Program-made: the position numbers and the translations under genes
Part shown: positions 29,741-43,900 of the stretch, one piece after another
How positions within the stretch are numbered: the stretch's first letter is position 1
Layout: every line of letters starts with the position of its first letter
Assembly: GCF_025061645.1 (NCBI RefSeq)
Contig: NZ_JANYMP010000033.1
Span: 1-64,000, forward strand
Length of the DNA: 64,000 bases
Source of the DNA: Umezawaea endophytica
GTDB taxonomy: Bacteria > Actinomycetota > Actinomycetes > Mycobacteriales > Pseudonocardiaceae
Direction: 5' to 3'
The notes under the pieces: model-generated
What the model was told of the DNA's origin: nothing
The model's database searches: none
The model's input: the letters and a program-made list of their open reading frames with translations, nothing else

Positions 29741-32700
29741 TCGTCGTCGGGGAGACCGGAGCCGCCCATGGCCATCCGGACCAGTTCGTCGGCGTCCATC
29801 TCGCTGAGGTCCCTCGGGGCGGTGTCCGACACCGGCTCCGCGAGCCGCAGGAGGCCGTCCAGCAGACCGGCGGCACGCAGGCGCTCCACCGGGATCGTGC
29901 GGAGCAGGTCCCGGACCTCGCCGTCGCCGACGGTGACCACCGGTTCCGCCACCGCGACCGGCGCGGCGGGCGCGAGTCGGACGGCGAGGTGGGCCGCCAC
30001 CGCGGCGGGCGTCGGGTGGTCGAACACCAGCGTCGGCGGGAGCCGCAGCCCGGTCACCGCGCCGAGCCGGTTGCGCAGCTCCACCGCGGTGATCGAGTCG
30101 AACCCGGTCTCGCCGAACGCCCGGTCGGGGTCGACCGCGGACGGTCCGGTGTGGCCGAGCACGGCCGCCACCTGGGTCCGCACCAGCTCGTCCAGCAGCA
30201 GCTCGCGGCCCTCGGCGTCGAGCGCCGCCAACCGTCGCCGCAGATCGGCTCCCCCGTCGGTCGGGGTCGCGGCCGACGCGGTCCTGCGGGTGCGGCGTCC
30301 GGTCACGAGTCCGCGCAGCAGCGGCGGCTCGTCACCGGGCCGGACACCGCGCAGGTCGATCCGCAGCGGCAGCAGCAGAGCCCGCTCGGGTCGGGCGAGC
30401 GCCGCGTCGAACAGGGCGAGCCCTTCGGCGTCGGACAGCTCACCGACGCCGTCGCGGTGCCCACGGGCGACCTGGGCCTCACCGAGGCCACCGGTCATCG
30501 CGCCCCGGCGGGTCCACAGGCCCCACCCGAGCGACTGCGCGGGTTGGCCTCCGGCACGGCGGCGCCTGGCCAGCGCGTCGAGGAACGCGTTGGCCGCGGT
30601 GTAGCCCGCCTGACCGAGCGAACCGGTGGTGCCCGACGCCGAGGAGAACAGCGCGAACACCGGCAGCGGGAGGTGCGCGGTCAGCTCGTGCAGGTTCAGC
30701 GCGCCGTCGACCTTGGGGCGCAGCACGGCGTCGAGCTGGTCGGCGGTGAGGTCGGTGACCGGGGCGTCGTCGGTAACGCCGGCGCAGTGCACCACCCCGG
30801 CCAGCGGGCGGTCGTCGGGAACGGCCGCGAGGACGTCGGCCAGCGCCTGCCGGTCGGCGACGTCGCACGCGGCGAACGTGACCTCGGCGCCGAGCGCGAC
30901 CAGGTCGTCGACCAGGCCGTCCGGTGCGCCCCGGCGACCGACCAGCAGCAGGGAGCGGACCCCGCACGCCGTGACCAGGTGCCTGCTGACCGCGCCGCCG
31001 AGCACGCCGGCCGCGCCGGTGACCAGCACCGTGCCGTCGGGGAGCCACGGCGGCTCGGTGTCGACCGCTCCTCCGGCCCTGGCCAGCCGCGGCACGCGGA
31101 CCTTGCCGTCGCGCAGGGCGAATTGGGGTTCCCCGGTGGCCACGGCGGCGGCGAGAGCGGCTTTGGACGCGGGCAGCCCGTCGGTGTCGGCGAGCACGAA
31201 CCGGCCGGGGTGCTCGGCCTGCGCGGTGCGGACCAGACCCCAGACGGCGGCGCCCGCCAGGTCGAGCACGTCCTCGTCGTCGAGGCCGACGGCCCGCCGG
31301 GTCACGACCACGAGGGGCCGCTCCTCGGTCTCGTCCCGCTCCAACCGGGCCCGGACCACGTCCAGCGCGCGGAGGACGGCCGCGCGCACGTCGGTGTCGG
31401 CGGGGTCGAAGCGGGCCACGACGGGTTCGGGGGACGCCTGCGCGGGCGCCACCTCGGGCCAGTCGAGGACGAACAGGGCGTCCTGGACGGACGTGGACCG
31501 CGAGTCGGGCAGGGGCCGGGCGACCAGCGAGTCCACCGAGGCCACCGGAGCGCCCGTCGGGTCGGCCAGGAGGACCTGCGTGCCGCCACCGTCCGACGGC
31601 GTGAGCCGGACCCGCACGGTGGTCGCGGCGGCCGAGTGCAGCCGCAGGCCGGTCCAAGAGAACGGCATCGACACCGCGGTGCCGCCGGACCCGGCCGCGT
31701 CCAGCCAGGACGCGTGCAGGGCGGCGTCGAGCAGCGCGGGGTGGATGCCGAACGTGCCGTGCTCACCGGGCAGGGTCACCTCGGCGAACACCTCGTCGCC
31801 CCGGCGCCACGCCGCGGTCAGCCCGCGGAACAGGGGCCCGTAGTCGTACCCGGCGGCGGCGAAGTCGTCGTACAGCCGACCGGTGTCCACGGTGGACGCA
31901 CCGGCCGGTGGCCACTGCCCCTCCAGCGCGCGGAACCCGTCGGGCAGCGGGGGTTCCGCCGCCGACAGCACGCACGTGGCGTGCGGCTGCCACGGGCCGT
32001 CGTGGCCGGTCCGGGAGTAGATCCGCGCCTGCCGGGTGCCGTCGAGGGCGGGTTCGTCCACCTGCACCTGGAGGGTGAGCCCACCGGATTCCGGCACCAC
32101 CACGGGCGCCTGCAAGGTCAGCTCCTCGACGTGCGGGCACCCGACCTGGTCGCCGACCCGGATCGCGATCTCCGCCAGCGCCGCGCCGGGCACGACGGCC
32201 GCGCCCAGCAGGACGTGGTCGGCGAGCCACGGCTGCGCGGCCAGCGACAGCCGCGCGGTGACCAGGTGGGAGTCACCGCCCGCCAGGGACACGCCCGCGC
32301 CGAGCAGCGGGTGGGCCAGGTCGACCAGTCCGGCCCCGGACACGTCACCGGTGGTCGTGGTGGGTCCGTCGGGCCAGTACCGCTCGTGCTGGAACGGGTA
32401 GGTGGGCAGGTCGATCCGGGTGCCGCCGGACAGGCGCGTCCACGCCACGGCGACACCGCCGACCCACGCGCGGGCGAAGGATTCGAGCACGCGCGCCAGT
32501 CCGCCTTCGTCACGCCGGAGGGTGCCGGTCACCGCGACCTCGCGGCCCAGCCCGAACGCGGTCTCCTCGATGCCGGGCACCAGGACCGGGTGCGGGCTCG
32601 GTTCGACGAACACGCCGTACCCGTCACCGATCAGCGCGTCCACGGCGTCGGCCAGCCGAACCCGTTCCCGCAGGTTCCGGAACCAGTAGTCGCCGTCGGC

Positions 32701-34939
32701 GACGGCATCGCGCACCCAGTCGCCGGACACCGTCGAGCGCCAGGGGACGCCGGGCACGAGCGGCTCCACGTCCCGCAGCAGGTCCGCCAGCTCGTCGCGG
32801 ATCTCCTCCACCACGGCGGAGTGCGAGGCGTAGTCCACCGCGATCCGCCGGACCCTCGTCGAGCCGCACCGGGCGACGAACTCCTCCAGCGCGGCCGTCT
32901 CGCCGGACACCACGACGGAGGTCGGCCCGTTGACCGCCGCGATCGACACCCCGTCACCCAGGAGCGCCTCGACCTCGGCCAGCGGGGCGGCCACCGACAC
33001 CATGCCGCCACGACCGGCCAACTTGCCGATCGCCTTGCTCCGCAACGCGACGACCCGAGCACCGTCCTCAAGGGACAACGCACCCGCCACCACGGCCGCC
33101 GCGATCTCACCCTGCGAATGACCCACCACGGCCGACGGCTCGACACCCGCCGAACGCCAGACCGCGGCCAGCGACACCATCACCGCCCACAGCACCGGCT
33201 GCACGACATCCACCCTCAACAACAGGGCTTCATCCGCCAACGCCTCACGCAAAGACCAGTCCACGAACGGCCGCAAAGCCTCCTCGCACTCGCCCATCCG
33301 CTCCGCGAACACCGGCGAGGACGCCAGCAGTTCAACCCCCATGCCGACCCATTGCGAACCCTGACCGGGGAACACGAACACCACCCGGCCGTCGGACTTC
33401 ACCGAACCGCTCACCACGCCCGCCCCGAGACCACCCGCGGCGATCGACTCGATCCCGGCAGGCAGGTCACCCCCGACCACCACGGCCCGGTGGGCGAACG
33501 CCGTCCGTCCGGCGAGGGCCAGGCCGACACCGGCGGGGTCCGCGTCGTCGAGCGCGGCGAGCCGGGCCGCCTGCGCGCGCAGGGCGGGAGCGGTCTTGGC
33601 GGACAGCACCCACGGCACCACGGCGGGCACCGGAGCGGCGGGCTCCTCCTCGACGGCAGGAGCCTCCTCGATGATGAGGTGCGCGTTCGTCCCGCTGATG
33701 CCGAACGCCGACACGCCCGCCCGGCGCGGACGCCCCGACCGCGGCCAGGCCACCGGCTCGGTCAGCAGCGACACCGCGCCCGCCGACCAGTCCACCTCGG
33801 ACGTCGGCTCGTCCACGTGCAGCGTGCGCGGCAGGACGCCGTGCTTCAGGGACAGCACCACCTTCAGCACGCCCGCCACACCGGCCGCGAGCTGCGCGTG
33901 GCCGATGTTCGACTTCACCGACCCCAGCCACAGCGGGTCGCCGGCGCGGTCCCGGCCGTAGGCGGCGAGGAGCGCGTCCGCCTCGATCGGGTCGCCCAGT
34001 GTCGTGCCGGTGCCGTGCGCCTCGACCGCGTCCACGTCGTCCGCGCTCAGCCCGGCCGCGGCCAGCGCCTGGCCGATGACCCGGCGCTGCGCGAGCCCGC
34101 TGGGCGCGGTCAGGCCGTTGGACGCACCGTCGGAGTTCACCGCGGACCCCCGCACCACGGCCAGGACCCGGTGCCCGAGCCGCTGGGCGTCGGAGAGGCG
34201 TTCGAGCAGCACCATCCCGACGCCCTCGGACATGCTCATGCCGTCGGCGGCACTGGCGAACGGCTTGCACACGCCGTCCGGCGCGAGCCCGCGCGTCTGG
34301 CTGAAGCCGACGAACCCGGCCGGGTTCGCCATGATCGTGACGCCGCCCGCGAGCGCGAGGGTGCACTCGCCGCCTCGCAGCGACTGGGCGGCCAGGTGGA
34401 TGGCGACCAGCGACGACGAGCACGCGGTGTCGATCGTCATGGCCGGACCTTCGAGCCCGAGCGCGTAGGAGACGCGGCCGGACGCGACGCTGCCGGAGCC
34501 GCCGGTCACGGAGTGGCTGTCCACCTCGTCGGAGCCGGGGCGCGGGGTGTAGCCGTTGACCGCGCAGCCGACGAACACGCCGGTCCGCGTGCCCCGGCAG
34601 GACGCCGGGTCGATGCCCGCGCTCTCGATGACCTCCCACGACGTTTCCAGCAGCAGCCGCTGCTGCGGGTCCATGGCCAGGGCCTCGCGCGGCGAGATGC
34701 CGAAGAAGTCCGCGTCGAAGTCGCCCGCGTCGCGCAGGAACCCACCGCGGTTGGTGGACGACTTGCCCGGCACCGCGGGTTCCGGGTCGTGCAGGCCGTC
34801 GAGCGCCCAGCCGCGGTCCGTCGGCCAGTCGGTGATCACGTCGCGGCCCTCGGCCAGCACGGCCCACAGGTCGTCGGGCGTGCGGACACCGCCGGGGAAC
34901 CGGCCGCTGATCCCGACGATCGCGATCGGCTCGTCCACG
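29737..34939 (-). other. PKS module 10: KS-AT(methylmalonyl)-DH-KR-ACP
   Basis: AT has YASH (Tyr codon at 32830-32832). DH has [10 protein letters not shown] and LLDAALH, all conserved. KR has GAAGVLGG, with TDD in place of LDD, FSS and GYTAAN. ACP is GFDSI. A C-terminal docking tail follows. It would install the C4 methyl and the C4=C5 double bond. Confidence 0.85.
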
Positions 34940-37900
34940 GCGATCGGGGCGGCCTGCTCCTCGGTCGCCCCCTGCTCGCCGAGCAGCAGTTCACGCAGGT
35001 GGCGGGCCAGTTCGTGGACCGTGGGGTAGTCGAACACCACGGCGGCGGGCAGCCGGAGCCCGGTGAGCGCGGCGAGCCGGTTGCGCAGGTCAACGGCGGT
35101 GAGCGACTCGAACCCGAGGTCGCGGAACGCGCGGGACGGGTCGAGGTCGCCGTCGACGTGGCCGAGCACCTCGGCGGCCTGGGCTCGGACGAGGTCGTGC
35201 AGCACGCGGTCGGCCTCGGCGGTGCTCACCCCGGCGAGGCGGCGGACCAGGTCGGACTCGCCGACCGGCGGCGCGGGGTCCTCCGCCGAGACCTCCGGGA
35301 TCTCGGCGAACAGCGGGGCCGGGCGGGCGGAGGTGAACACGTCGGCGAACCGCGACCAGTCCACGTCCGCGACCGCAAGCACGGTCTCGTCGTCGTCCAG
35401 GCACCGCCGCAGCGCGCTCACGGCGACCTCGGGGTCGAGGAACGGCAGGCCACGTCCGCGCAGGCGGGCCAGGTCCAGGCCGCCCGGCAGGACGAGGTCG
35501 TCGGTGAAGCCCGGCGAGTCCCACACGCCCCAGGCGATGGACGTGGCCGCCAGGCCTCGGGCCCGGCGGTGTTGGGCGAACGCGTCCAGGTAGGCGTTGG
35601 CGGCGGCGTACGCGCCGTGGTCGCCGCTGCCCCACACGCCCGCGATGGACGAGAACAGCACGAACGCGTCGAGGTCGGTGTCCGCGAGCGCGGCGGCGAG
35701 GTGCTCGGCGCCCCTGGCCTTGGCGTCGAAGACGCGGGCGAGGTCGCCGAGCGGTGTGGTGGCCAGCGACCCCAGTTCCATCGCGGCGGCGGCGTGCACG
35801 ACCGCGCGGACCGGCGTGCCCTCGTCCGCCAGGCGGCGCACCAGCGCGGCCACGGCGACCGGGTCGGCGACGTCGCAGACGGCGGCGGTGAGCCGCACGC
35901 CGGGCAGGTCGAGGTCGAGTTCCGTCCCGCGACGGCTGGGCAGCACGACGTGGACCGCGCCCACGGCCGCCAGCCAGCGCACGACGTGCGGGCCGACCGC
36001 GCCGGTGCCGCCGGTGACCAGCACCGTGCCGGTCGGGCGCCACGTCCGCCGCTTCGTGGAGGTGGCCGACGCCCGCACCAGCCGGCGGACCAGGACACCC
36101 CGCTCACGCACGGCCACCTGGTCTTCGTCGCCCGCGGTGAGGGCTTGGGCGAGGAGCGCGGGAGCGCAGTCGGCGGGCACGTCGACCAGTCCGCCCCACG
36201 ACCGCGGGTGCTCCAGCGCGGCGACGCGACCGATGCCCCACACGGCGGCAGCGGCCGGGTCGACGTCCTCCGAACCCTGCGCCACGGCGTTCCGGGTGAC
36301 CGTCCACAGCGGGCCTTCGACGCCGGCGTCCAGGAGTGCTTGCAGCAGGAGGGTGGTCAGCGCGAGCCCGGACGGCAGCGCCGGGTGCTCGGGGTGGTGG
36401 CCGTCGGTGAACGCGAGCAGCGAGAGCACGCCCGCCACCGGCTCGTCCGCCGCGATCGTCAGCAGGCCTGCCAGCGCGGCCCGGTCCGGGAAGCCGTCGA
36501 CCTCGACGACCACGGGGGTGTCGAAGGCGTCGAGCGTCCAGGAGGCGTCCACCCCGGCGGGCACGACGACCAGCCACGTGCCGGTGACGGGGGCGGTCGG
36601 CCGCGCGGGCAGCGGGCGCCACGCCTCGCGGTAGCGCCAGCCGTCGACGATCGACGACTGCCTGGTCCGCCTGCGCCACGTCGACAGCGCCTTCAGCGCT
36701 GGGGCGAACGTGTCGGCGGAGGTGTCGAGGGTGTCGGTCAGCGCGTCGAGGTCCTCGCGGTCGACGGCGTGCCAGAACGCGTCGTCGACCGGGTCGGCCA
36801 CGGGGGTGGTGCGCAGCCAGAAGTGCTTGTGCTCGAACGGGTAGGTGGGCAGCTCGACGCGCCTGCCGAGGCCGCCGAACACGCTCGTCCAGTCCACGGC
36901 GACGCCGTGCGCCCAGGCCCGCGCGGCGGCTTCCAGCAGCCGGTCCCGGCCGCCCTCGTCACGGCGGAGCGTGCCGGTCACCGCGACCTCGCGGCCCAGC
37001 CCGAACGCGGTCTCCTCGATGCCGGACACCAGCACCGGGTGCGGGCTCGGCTCGACGAACACGCCGAACCCGTCACCGACCAGGCTCTGCACGACGTGGT
37101 CGAGCCGCACCTGTTCCCGCAGGTTGCGGTACCAGTAGTCGCCGTCGGCGGTCGCGTCCCGCACCCAGTCGCCGGTCACCGTCGAGCGCCACGCGACCGT
37201 CGGCACCCGTGGCGCCACGTCCCGCAGCAGGTCGGCCAGCTCGTCGCGGATCTCCTCCACCATGACCGAGTGGGAGGCGTAGTCCACCGCGATCCGCCGC
37301 ACCCTCGCCGAGCCGCAGCGGGCGACGAACTCGTCCAACGCGGCCGTCTCGCCGGACACCACGACGGACGTCGGCCCGTTGACCGCCGCGATCGACACGC
37401 CTTCGGCGAGCAGCGCCTCGACCTCGGCGACCGACGCCGAGACCGACACCATCCCGCCTCGCCCGGCCAGCCGACCGATCGCCTTGCTGCGCAACGCGAC
37501 GACCCGAGCACCGTCCTCCAGCGACAACGCACCCGCCACCACGGCCGCCGCGATCTCGCCCTGCGAATGCCCCACGACAACGGACGGTTCGACCCCGACC
37601 GAACGCCAGACCCCGGCCAGCGACACCATCACCGCCCACAACACCGGCTGCACGACGTCCACCCGCAGCAACAGGGCTTCATCCGCCAACGCCTCGCGCA
37701 GCGACCAGTCCACGAACGGCGACAGCGCCTGTTCGCACTCGGCCATCCGCTCCGCGAACACGGCCGAGGTCTCCAGCAGCTCGACACCCATGCCGACCCA
37801 CTGCGACCCCTGACCGGGGAACACGAACACCACCCGGCCGTCGGTCCTGGCCGTGCCGCTCACCACGCCCGTCCCGAGGCCACCCGCGGCGATCGACTCG

Positions 37901-40900
37901 ATCCCGGCCAGCAGCTCGTCCCGGTCGCGGCCGACCACGACCGCGCGGTGCGCGAACGCCGTCCGCCCGGCCGCCAGCGAGAGGCCGATGTCGGCGGTGC
38001 TCGCGTCGCCGGACCAGTCGGCCAGGTTCCGCGCCTGCGCCCGCAGACCGTAGGCGCTGCGGGCGGACAGCACCCACGGCAGCACGCCGGTCACGGCGGC
38101 GGGTTCGTCGGCGGCCGGTGGTTCCTCGATGATCACGTGCGCGTTGGTGCCGCTGATCCCGAACGACGACACGCCCGCCCGTCGCGGCCGGTCCGTGCGC
38201 GGCCACGCCACCGGCTCGGCCAGCAGCGACACCGCGCCCGCCGACCAGTCCACCTCGGAGGACGGCTCGTCCACGTGCAGCGTGCGCGGCAGTTCCCCGT
38301 GCCGCAGGGCGAGCACCACCTTGAGCACGCCCGCGACCCCCGCGGCGGCCTGGGTGTGGCCGATGTTCGACTTGACCGACCCCAGCCACAGCGGGTCGCC
38401 CACGCGGTCCTGGCCATAGGTGGCCAGCAGCGCGCCCGCCTCGATCGGGTCGCCGAGCCGGGTGCCGGTGCCGTGCGCCTCCACGGCGTCCACATCGCTC
38501 GCCGACAGCCCGGAGGCGGCCAGCGCCTGCCGGATCACGCGTTCCTGCGACGGCCCGTTCGGCGCGGTCAGCCCATTGGACGCGCCGTCCTGGTTGACCG
38601 CGCTGCCGCGCACGACCGCCAGCACCTGGTGGCCCAGGCGGCGGGCGTCGGAGAGGCGTTGCAGCAGGACCACGCCGACGCCCTCGGCGACGCCGAAGCC
38701 GTCCGCCCGGTCGCTGAACGCCTTGCTCCGGCCGTCGGCGGCGAGACCGCCCTTCTGGCCGAACTCCAGCAGCCCGTCGGGGGCGGCCAGGACCGTCGAG
38801 CCACCGGCGACGGCGAGCGTGCACTCACCGTTGCGCAGCGCTTGGGCGGCGAGGTGGATCGCCACTAGAGACGACGAGCACGCCGTGTCCACGGTGACCG
38901 CCGGGCCCTCGAACCCGAGCGCGTAGGAGATGCGGCCGGACGCGACGCTGCCGGAGTTGCCGGTGGCGACGAACCCGGCGGCGGCCTCGTCCGAGCGGGC
39001 CACCAGCATCAGGTAGTCGTGGCTGCTCAGACCGATGAACACGCCGGTCGACGAGCCGCGCAGGCCAGCCGGGTCGATGCCCGCGCGCTCCAGCGCCTCC
39101 CACGACGTCTCCAGCAGCAGCCGCTGCTGCGGGTCCATCGCCAGCGCCTCGCGCGGCGAGATGCCGAAGAAGTCCGCGTCGAAGCCCGCCGCGTCCGCCA
39201 GGAAGGCGCCTTCGGCGACCTGGTGGTCGGCCACCAGGTCGGAGCCCGCGTAGAGCGCGGCGAGGTCCCAGCCGCGGTCGGCGGGCGGCGGGCCGACCGC
39301 GTCGGCCCCGGCGCGCAGGAGGTCCCACAGCTCGGCGGGGGTGCTGACACCGCCGGGGAACCGGCAGCCCATGCCGACGATGACGACCGGGTCGTCGCCG
39401 GTCACGACGGGGGCCACCGGAGTCGTCACGCGCTCGGCCGCGCCCAGCGCGGTGGTGCGCAGGTGGGTGGCCAGCCGGATCGCCGAAGGGTGGTCGAACA
39501 CCAGCGTGGCGGGCAGCCGCAGACCGGTGGCGGTGGCCAGGCGGTTGCGCAGCTCCACGGCGGTCAGCGAGTCGACGCCGAGGTCCCGGAATGCCGTGTC
39601 GGCGGGCACGGTGTCGGCCGAGGGGTGGCCCAGCACGACGGCCACGGTCGTCCGGACCAGGTCGGTCAGCAGCCGGTCGGCCTCCGGCGTGGTCAGTGCG
39701 GCGAGCTTCCGCGCGAACGCGGGCAGGTCGGACGCGGCGGCCCCGGTGCTGCGGCGGCGCTTCGCGGTGACCAGGCCGCGCAGCAGCGGCGGCACGTCGG
39801 CTTCGGCGCGGCCGGAGGTGTCCAGCGCGACGGCGACGACCAGCGCCTCGTCGAGTTCGGCGTCGAACAGGGCGAGCGCGTCGGCCGTGGACAGGGCTCC
39901 GACGCCGGAGCGGTGCATCCGGTCGAGGCCGGACGCACCGCCGCTGTCGCGCCACAGCCCCCAGGCGATCGAGCGCGCGGGCAGGCCGCGGGCCCGGCGG
40001 TGCTGGGCGAGGCCGTCGAGGAACGCGTTGGCCGCCGCGTAGTTGGCCTGGCCGGGGCTGCCGAACACCGACGCCCCGGAGGAGAACAGCACGAACGCGG
40101 CCAGGTCCAGGTGCGCGGTGAGGTCGTGCAGGTGCCGGGCGCCGTCGGCCTTCGCCCGCAGGGCGACGTCCAGCCGCTCCGGGGTGAGGTCATCGATGAG
40201 CCCGTCGTCGAGGACGGCGGCGGTGTGCACCACGGCGGTCAGCGGGCGTTCGACGGCGGCCAGCACGCGGGCGAGCGCGTCGCGGTCGGCCACGTCGCAG
40301 TCCGCGAGCACGACGTCCGCGCCCAGCGCGACCAGGTCGTCCCGCAGCTCGGTCGCGGCGGTCGCGGTGCGCGAGAGCAGCACGAGGTGCCGCACGCCGC
40401 GCTCGGCGACCAGGTGCCGGGCGACCAGCCCGGCGAGCGCTCCGGTGGCGCCGGTGACGAGCACCGAGCCCTCGGGGTCCCACGGTCGCGGCAGCCGCAC
40501 GGCCACCTTGCCGACGTGCTTGGCCTGCCCGATGTGCCGCAGCGCCTCGAGCAGCCGGGTGATGTCCCAGGTCCGCAGCGGCAACGGCCGGAGCGCGCCC
40601 GACTCGAACAGCGCGAGCAGGTCCCGCAGCATCTCCTGGGTCCGTTCGGGCCCGGCCTCGCTGAGCCCGAACCCGCGGTACCGGACGCCGGGGTGGGTCT
40701 GGGCGACCTCGGCGGCGTCGCGGACGTCGGTCATGCCCAGCTCGACGAACCGGCCGCCGCGCGGCAGCAGCCGCAGCGACGCGTCCACGAAGTCACCGGC
40801 CAGCGCGTTGAGCACGACGTCCACTCCGCGACCGGCGGTGGCGTCCAGGAACCGCGGCTCGAACTCCAGGGTCCGCGAGGACGCCAGGCGCGTCTCGTCC

Positions 40901-43900
40901 AGGCCGGTCGCGGTCCACTTGGCGGGGCTCGCCGTGCCGTAGACCTCGGCACCGAGGTGCCGGGCGAGCTGGACGGCGGCCATGCCGACCCCACCCGCGG
41001 CGGCGTGCACCAGCACCGACTCGCCCGCCCGCAGACCGGCGACGTCGACGAGGCCGTAGTAGGCGGTGAGGAACACGGCGGGCACCGTCGCGGCTTGCTC
41101 GAACGACCAGTGCTCCGGCATCGGCGCGACCAGCCGCCGATCCACCACACCTGTGGTGCCGTAGGCGTGGAAAATGCCGAAAACCCGGTCTCCGGGAGCC
41201 AGGTCCGTGACGCCAGGACCGGTCTCGACGACCACGCCCGAGCCCTCCACGCCGAGCGGTCCCGCGGCCTCGGCGGGCATCATGCCCAGCGCGTTGAGGG
41301 CGTCGCGGAAGTTCACGCCCGCCGCGCGCACCGAGATCCGCACCTCGCCCTCGCCGGGCGGGACCTCCGGCTGCGCGGTGACGGCCAGGCTCTCCAGGGT
41401 GCCGCGGCCCGTGTGCTCGACCCGCCAGCTCCGCCGCTGTCCCGGTGGCACGAGCCGACCGCCCGCCGTCGCGCGGACCAGCCGCGGCACGAGCGCCGTG
41501 CCACCGCGGAGCGCGACCTGGGGTTCCGCCGAGCCCGCCACCGCGGCGGGCACCTCCGCGGAGTCGACGTCGAGCAGCCCGAACCGGCCGGGGTGCTCCG
41601 ACTGCGCCGACCGCACCAGCCCCCACAGCGGGGCCTGGTCCACGTCGACGTCGGCGCCCTCGGCGGTGGCCACGGCCCGGCGGGTCACCACGACCAGCCG
41701 GGACGCGGCGAACCGGTCGTCGGCCAGCCACGCCCGCACCGCGCCGAGCACCCGACCGAGCTGGTCGCGCAGGTCGCCGGTGGTCGGGGCCAGCAGGACG
41801 ACCTCGGGCACCTCCACGACCTCGTCCAGGTCGGCGCACCGCCGCACTCCGGGCACGACGAGTCCGGCACCCACGACCACGACCGACCGGGTGTCCTCGA
41901 CGGCGACCGGCGACCACTCGACGCGGAACAGCGAGTCCCGCACCACCGACCCGCCCACCGCGAGCTGATCGGCCGAGAACGGCCGGGCCACCAGCGAGTC
42001 GACCGACACGACGGGCGCGCCGGACTCGTCCACGGCCTCGATGGACACGGCCTCGGAGCCCGCGGCGCGGACGCGCACCCGCAGCACCGTCGCACCAGCG
42101 GCGTGCAGGGACACCCCGGACCAGGAGAACGGCAGCCGGAACCGGTCGTCGCCGTCGAAGAAGTCACCGAACGCGGTCGCCTGCACGGCGGCGTCCAGCA
42201 GCGCCGGGTGCAGGCCGAACTCACCGGCCTCGCCGACCAGGCCGTCGGGCAGCGCGACCTCGGCGAACACCTCGCCACCGGACCGCCACGCCGCCCGCAG
42301 CCCGCGGAAGGCGGGCCCGTAGGCGTGGTCGGTGCCCTCGGCGCGGGCGTAGTGCGCGGCCACGTCCACCGGCTCGGCGCCCGGTGGCGGCCACGCGCCG
42401 AACGGGACCGCCGGGGTGGGCTCGTCGGGGACCAGGACGCCGGACGCGTACCGGGTCCACGGCAGGTCGTCGGACGCGTCGTCGGGGCGGGCGTGGACGT
42501 GGACCGTGCGCGCGCCCGTGTCGTCCGGGGCCCCGGCCACGACCTGCACGGCCATGCCGCCGCGCTCGGGCAGCAGCAGCGGCGCCTCCAGCACGAGCTC
42601 GTCGATCCGGCCGCAGCCGACCTGGTCACCGGCGCGGACGGCCAGTTCCAGGAACGCGGTGCCGGGCAGCAGCACCGTGCCGCCGAGCGCGTGGTCGGCC
42701 AGCCACCCGTGGGTGCCGGTGGACAGCCGTCCGGTGAGCAGGAGGCCGTCCTGCTCGGCCAGCGCGAGGACCGCGCCGAGCAGCGGGTGGTCGGCGGTGG
42801 CCTGCCCCACCGAGCGGACGTCGCCCGAGGTGCGGGCGGACTCCAGCCAGTAGCGCCTCCGCTGGAACGGGTAGGTCGGCAGCTCGACGTGACGGCCACC
42901 GGTGAGGAGCCGCGTCCAGTCCACCGGGCCGCGCCGCACGTGCAGCTCAGCCAGCGACTTGAGGATCCGGTCCGCGCCGCCGTCGTCGCGGCGCAGCGAG
43001 CCGACGGCGACCGCGTCGCCTCCCGCGTCCTCGGCGATCTCGACGAGCGCCGAGACCAGCGCGGGGTGCGGGCTGCACTCGATGAACAGGTCGTGCCCGT
43101 CGGCCAGCACCCGTCGGACGGTGCCGACGAAGTCGACCGGGCGGCGGGCGTTCTCGAACCAGTAGTCGGCGTCCAGCGCGGTGCCGGGCGTCGGCTCGGT
43201 GGTCACCGTGGAGTAGAACCGCACGTCACCGTCGGCCGGGCGCAGTGCCGACAGGGCGTTCAGCAGCGGTCCGCGCACCGGTTCGACCTGCGGGCTGTGG
43301 GTGGCGCCGCTGGCCGGGACGACCCTGGCCCGCTCCCCCGCGGCCTTCCAGCCCGCGACCAGCGCGGTGACCGCCTCGGTCTCGCCGGAGACGGACGTGG
43401 CGGTCGGGCCGTTGACGCCGGACACCACGACCCGGTCGCCCCAGGGCGCCAGGTCGGCGCGCACCCGCTCGGCGGGCAGCGCGACGACGGCGATGACGCC
43501 CTTGCCGACCAGTTCCGCCGCGAGCAGCGTGCTGCGGAGCACGAGCATCCGGGCGGCGTCGGCCAGCGGCAGCGCGCCCGCGACCACGGCCGCGGCGACC
43601 TCACCCTGTGAGTGGCCGACCACGGCCGCCGGTTCGACACCGCAGGAGCGCCACAGCGCGGCCAGCGACACCATCACCGAGAACAGCACCGGCTGCACGA
43701 CCGTGGTGTGGTCGAGCTTCGGGGCGCCCTCGACCTCGTCGAGCACGTCGAGCACCGACCAGCCGGTGTGCGGGCGGAACGCCGCGTCGCACTCGCGCAG
43801 CCTGGCCGCGAACACCGGGTGCGCCGCGGCCAGGTCACGGCCCATGCCGACCCACTCGGAGCCCTGGCCGGGGAACACGAACACCGGCTTGCCCGCCGCG

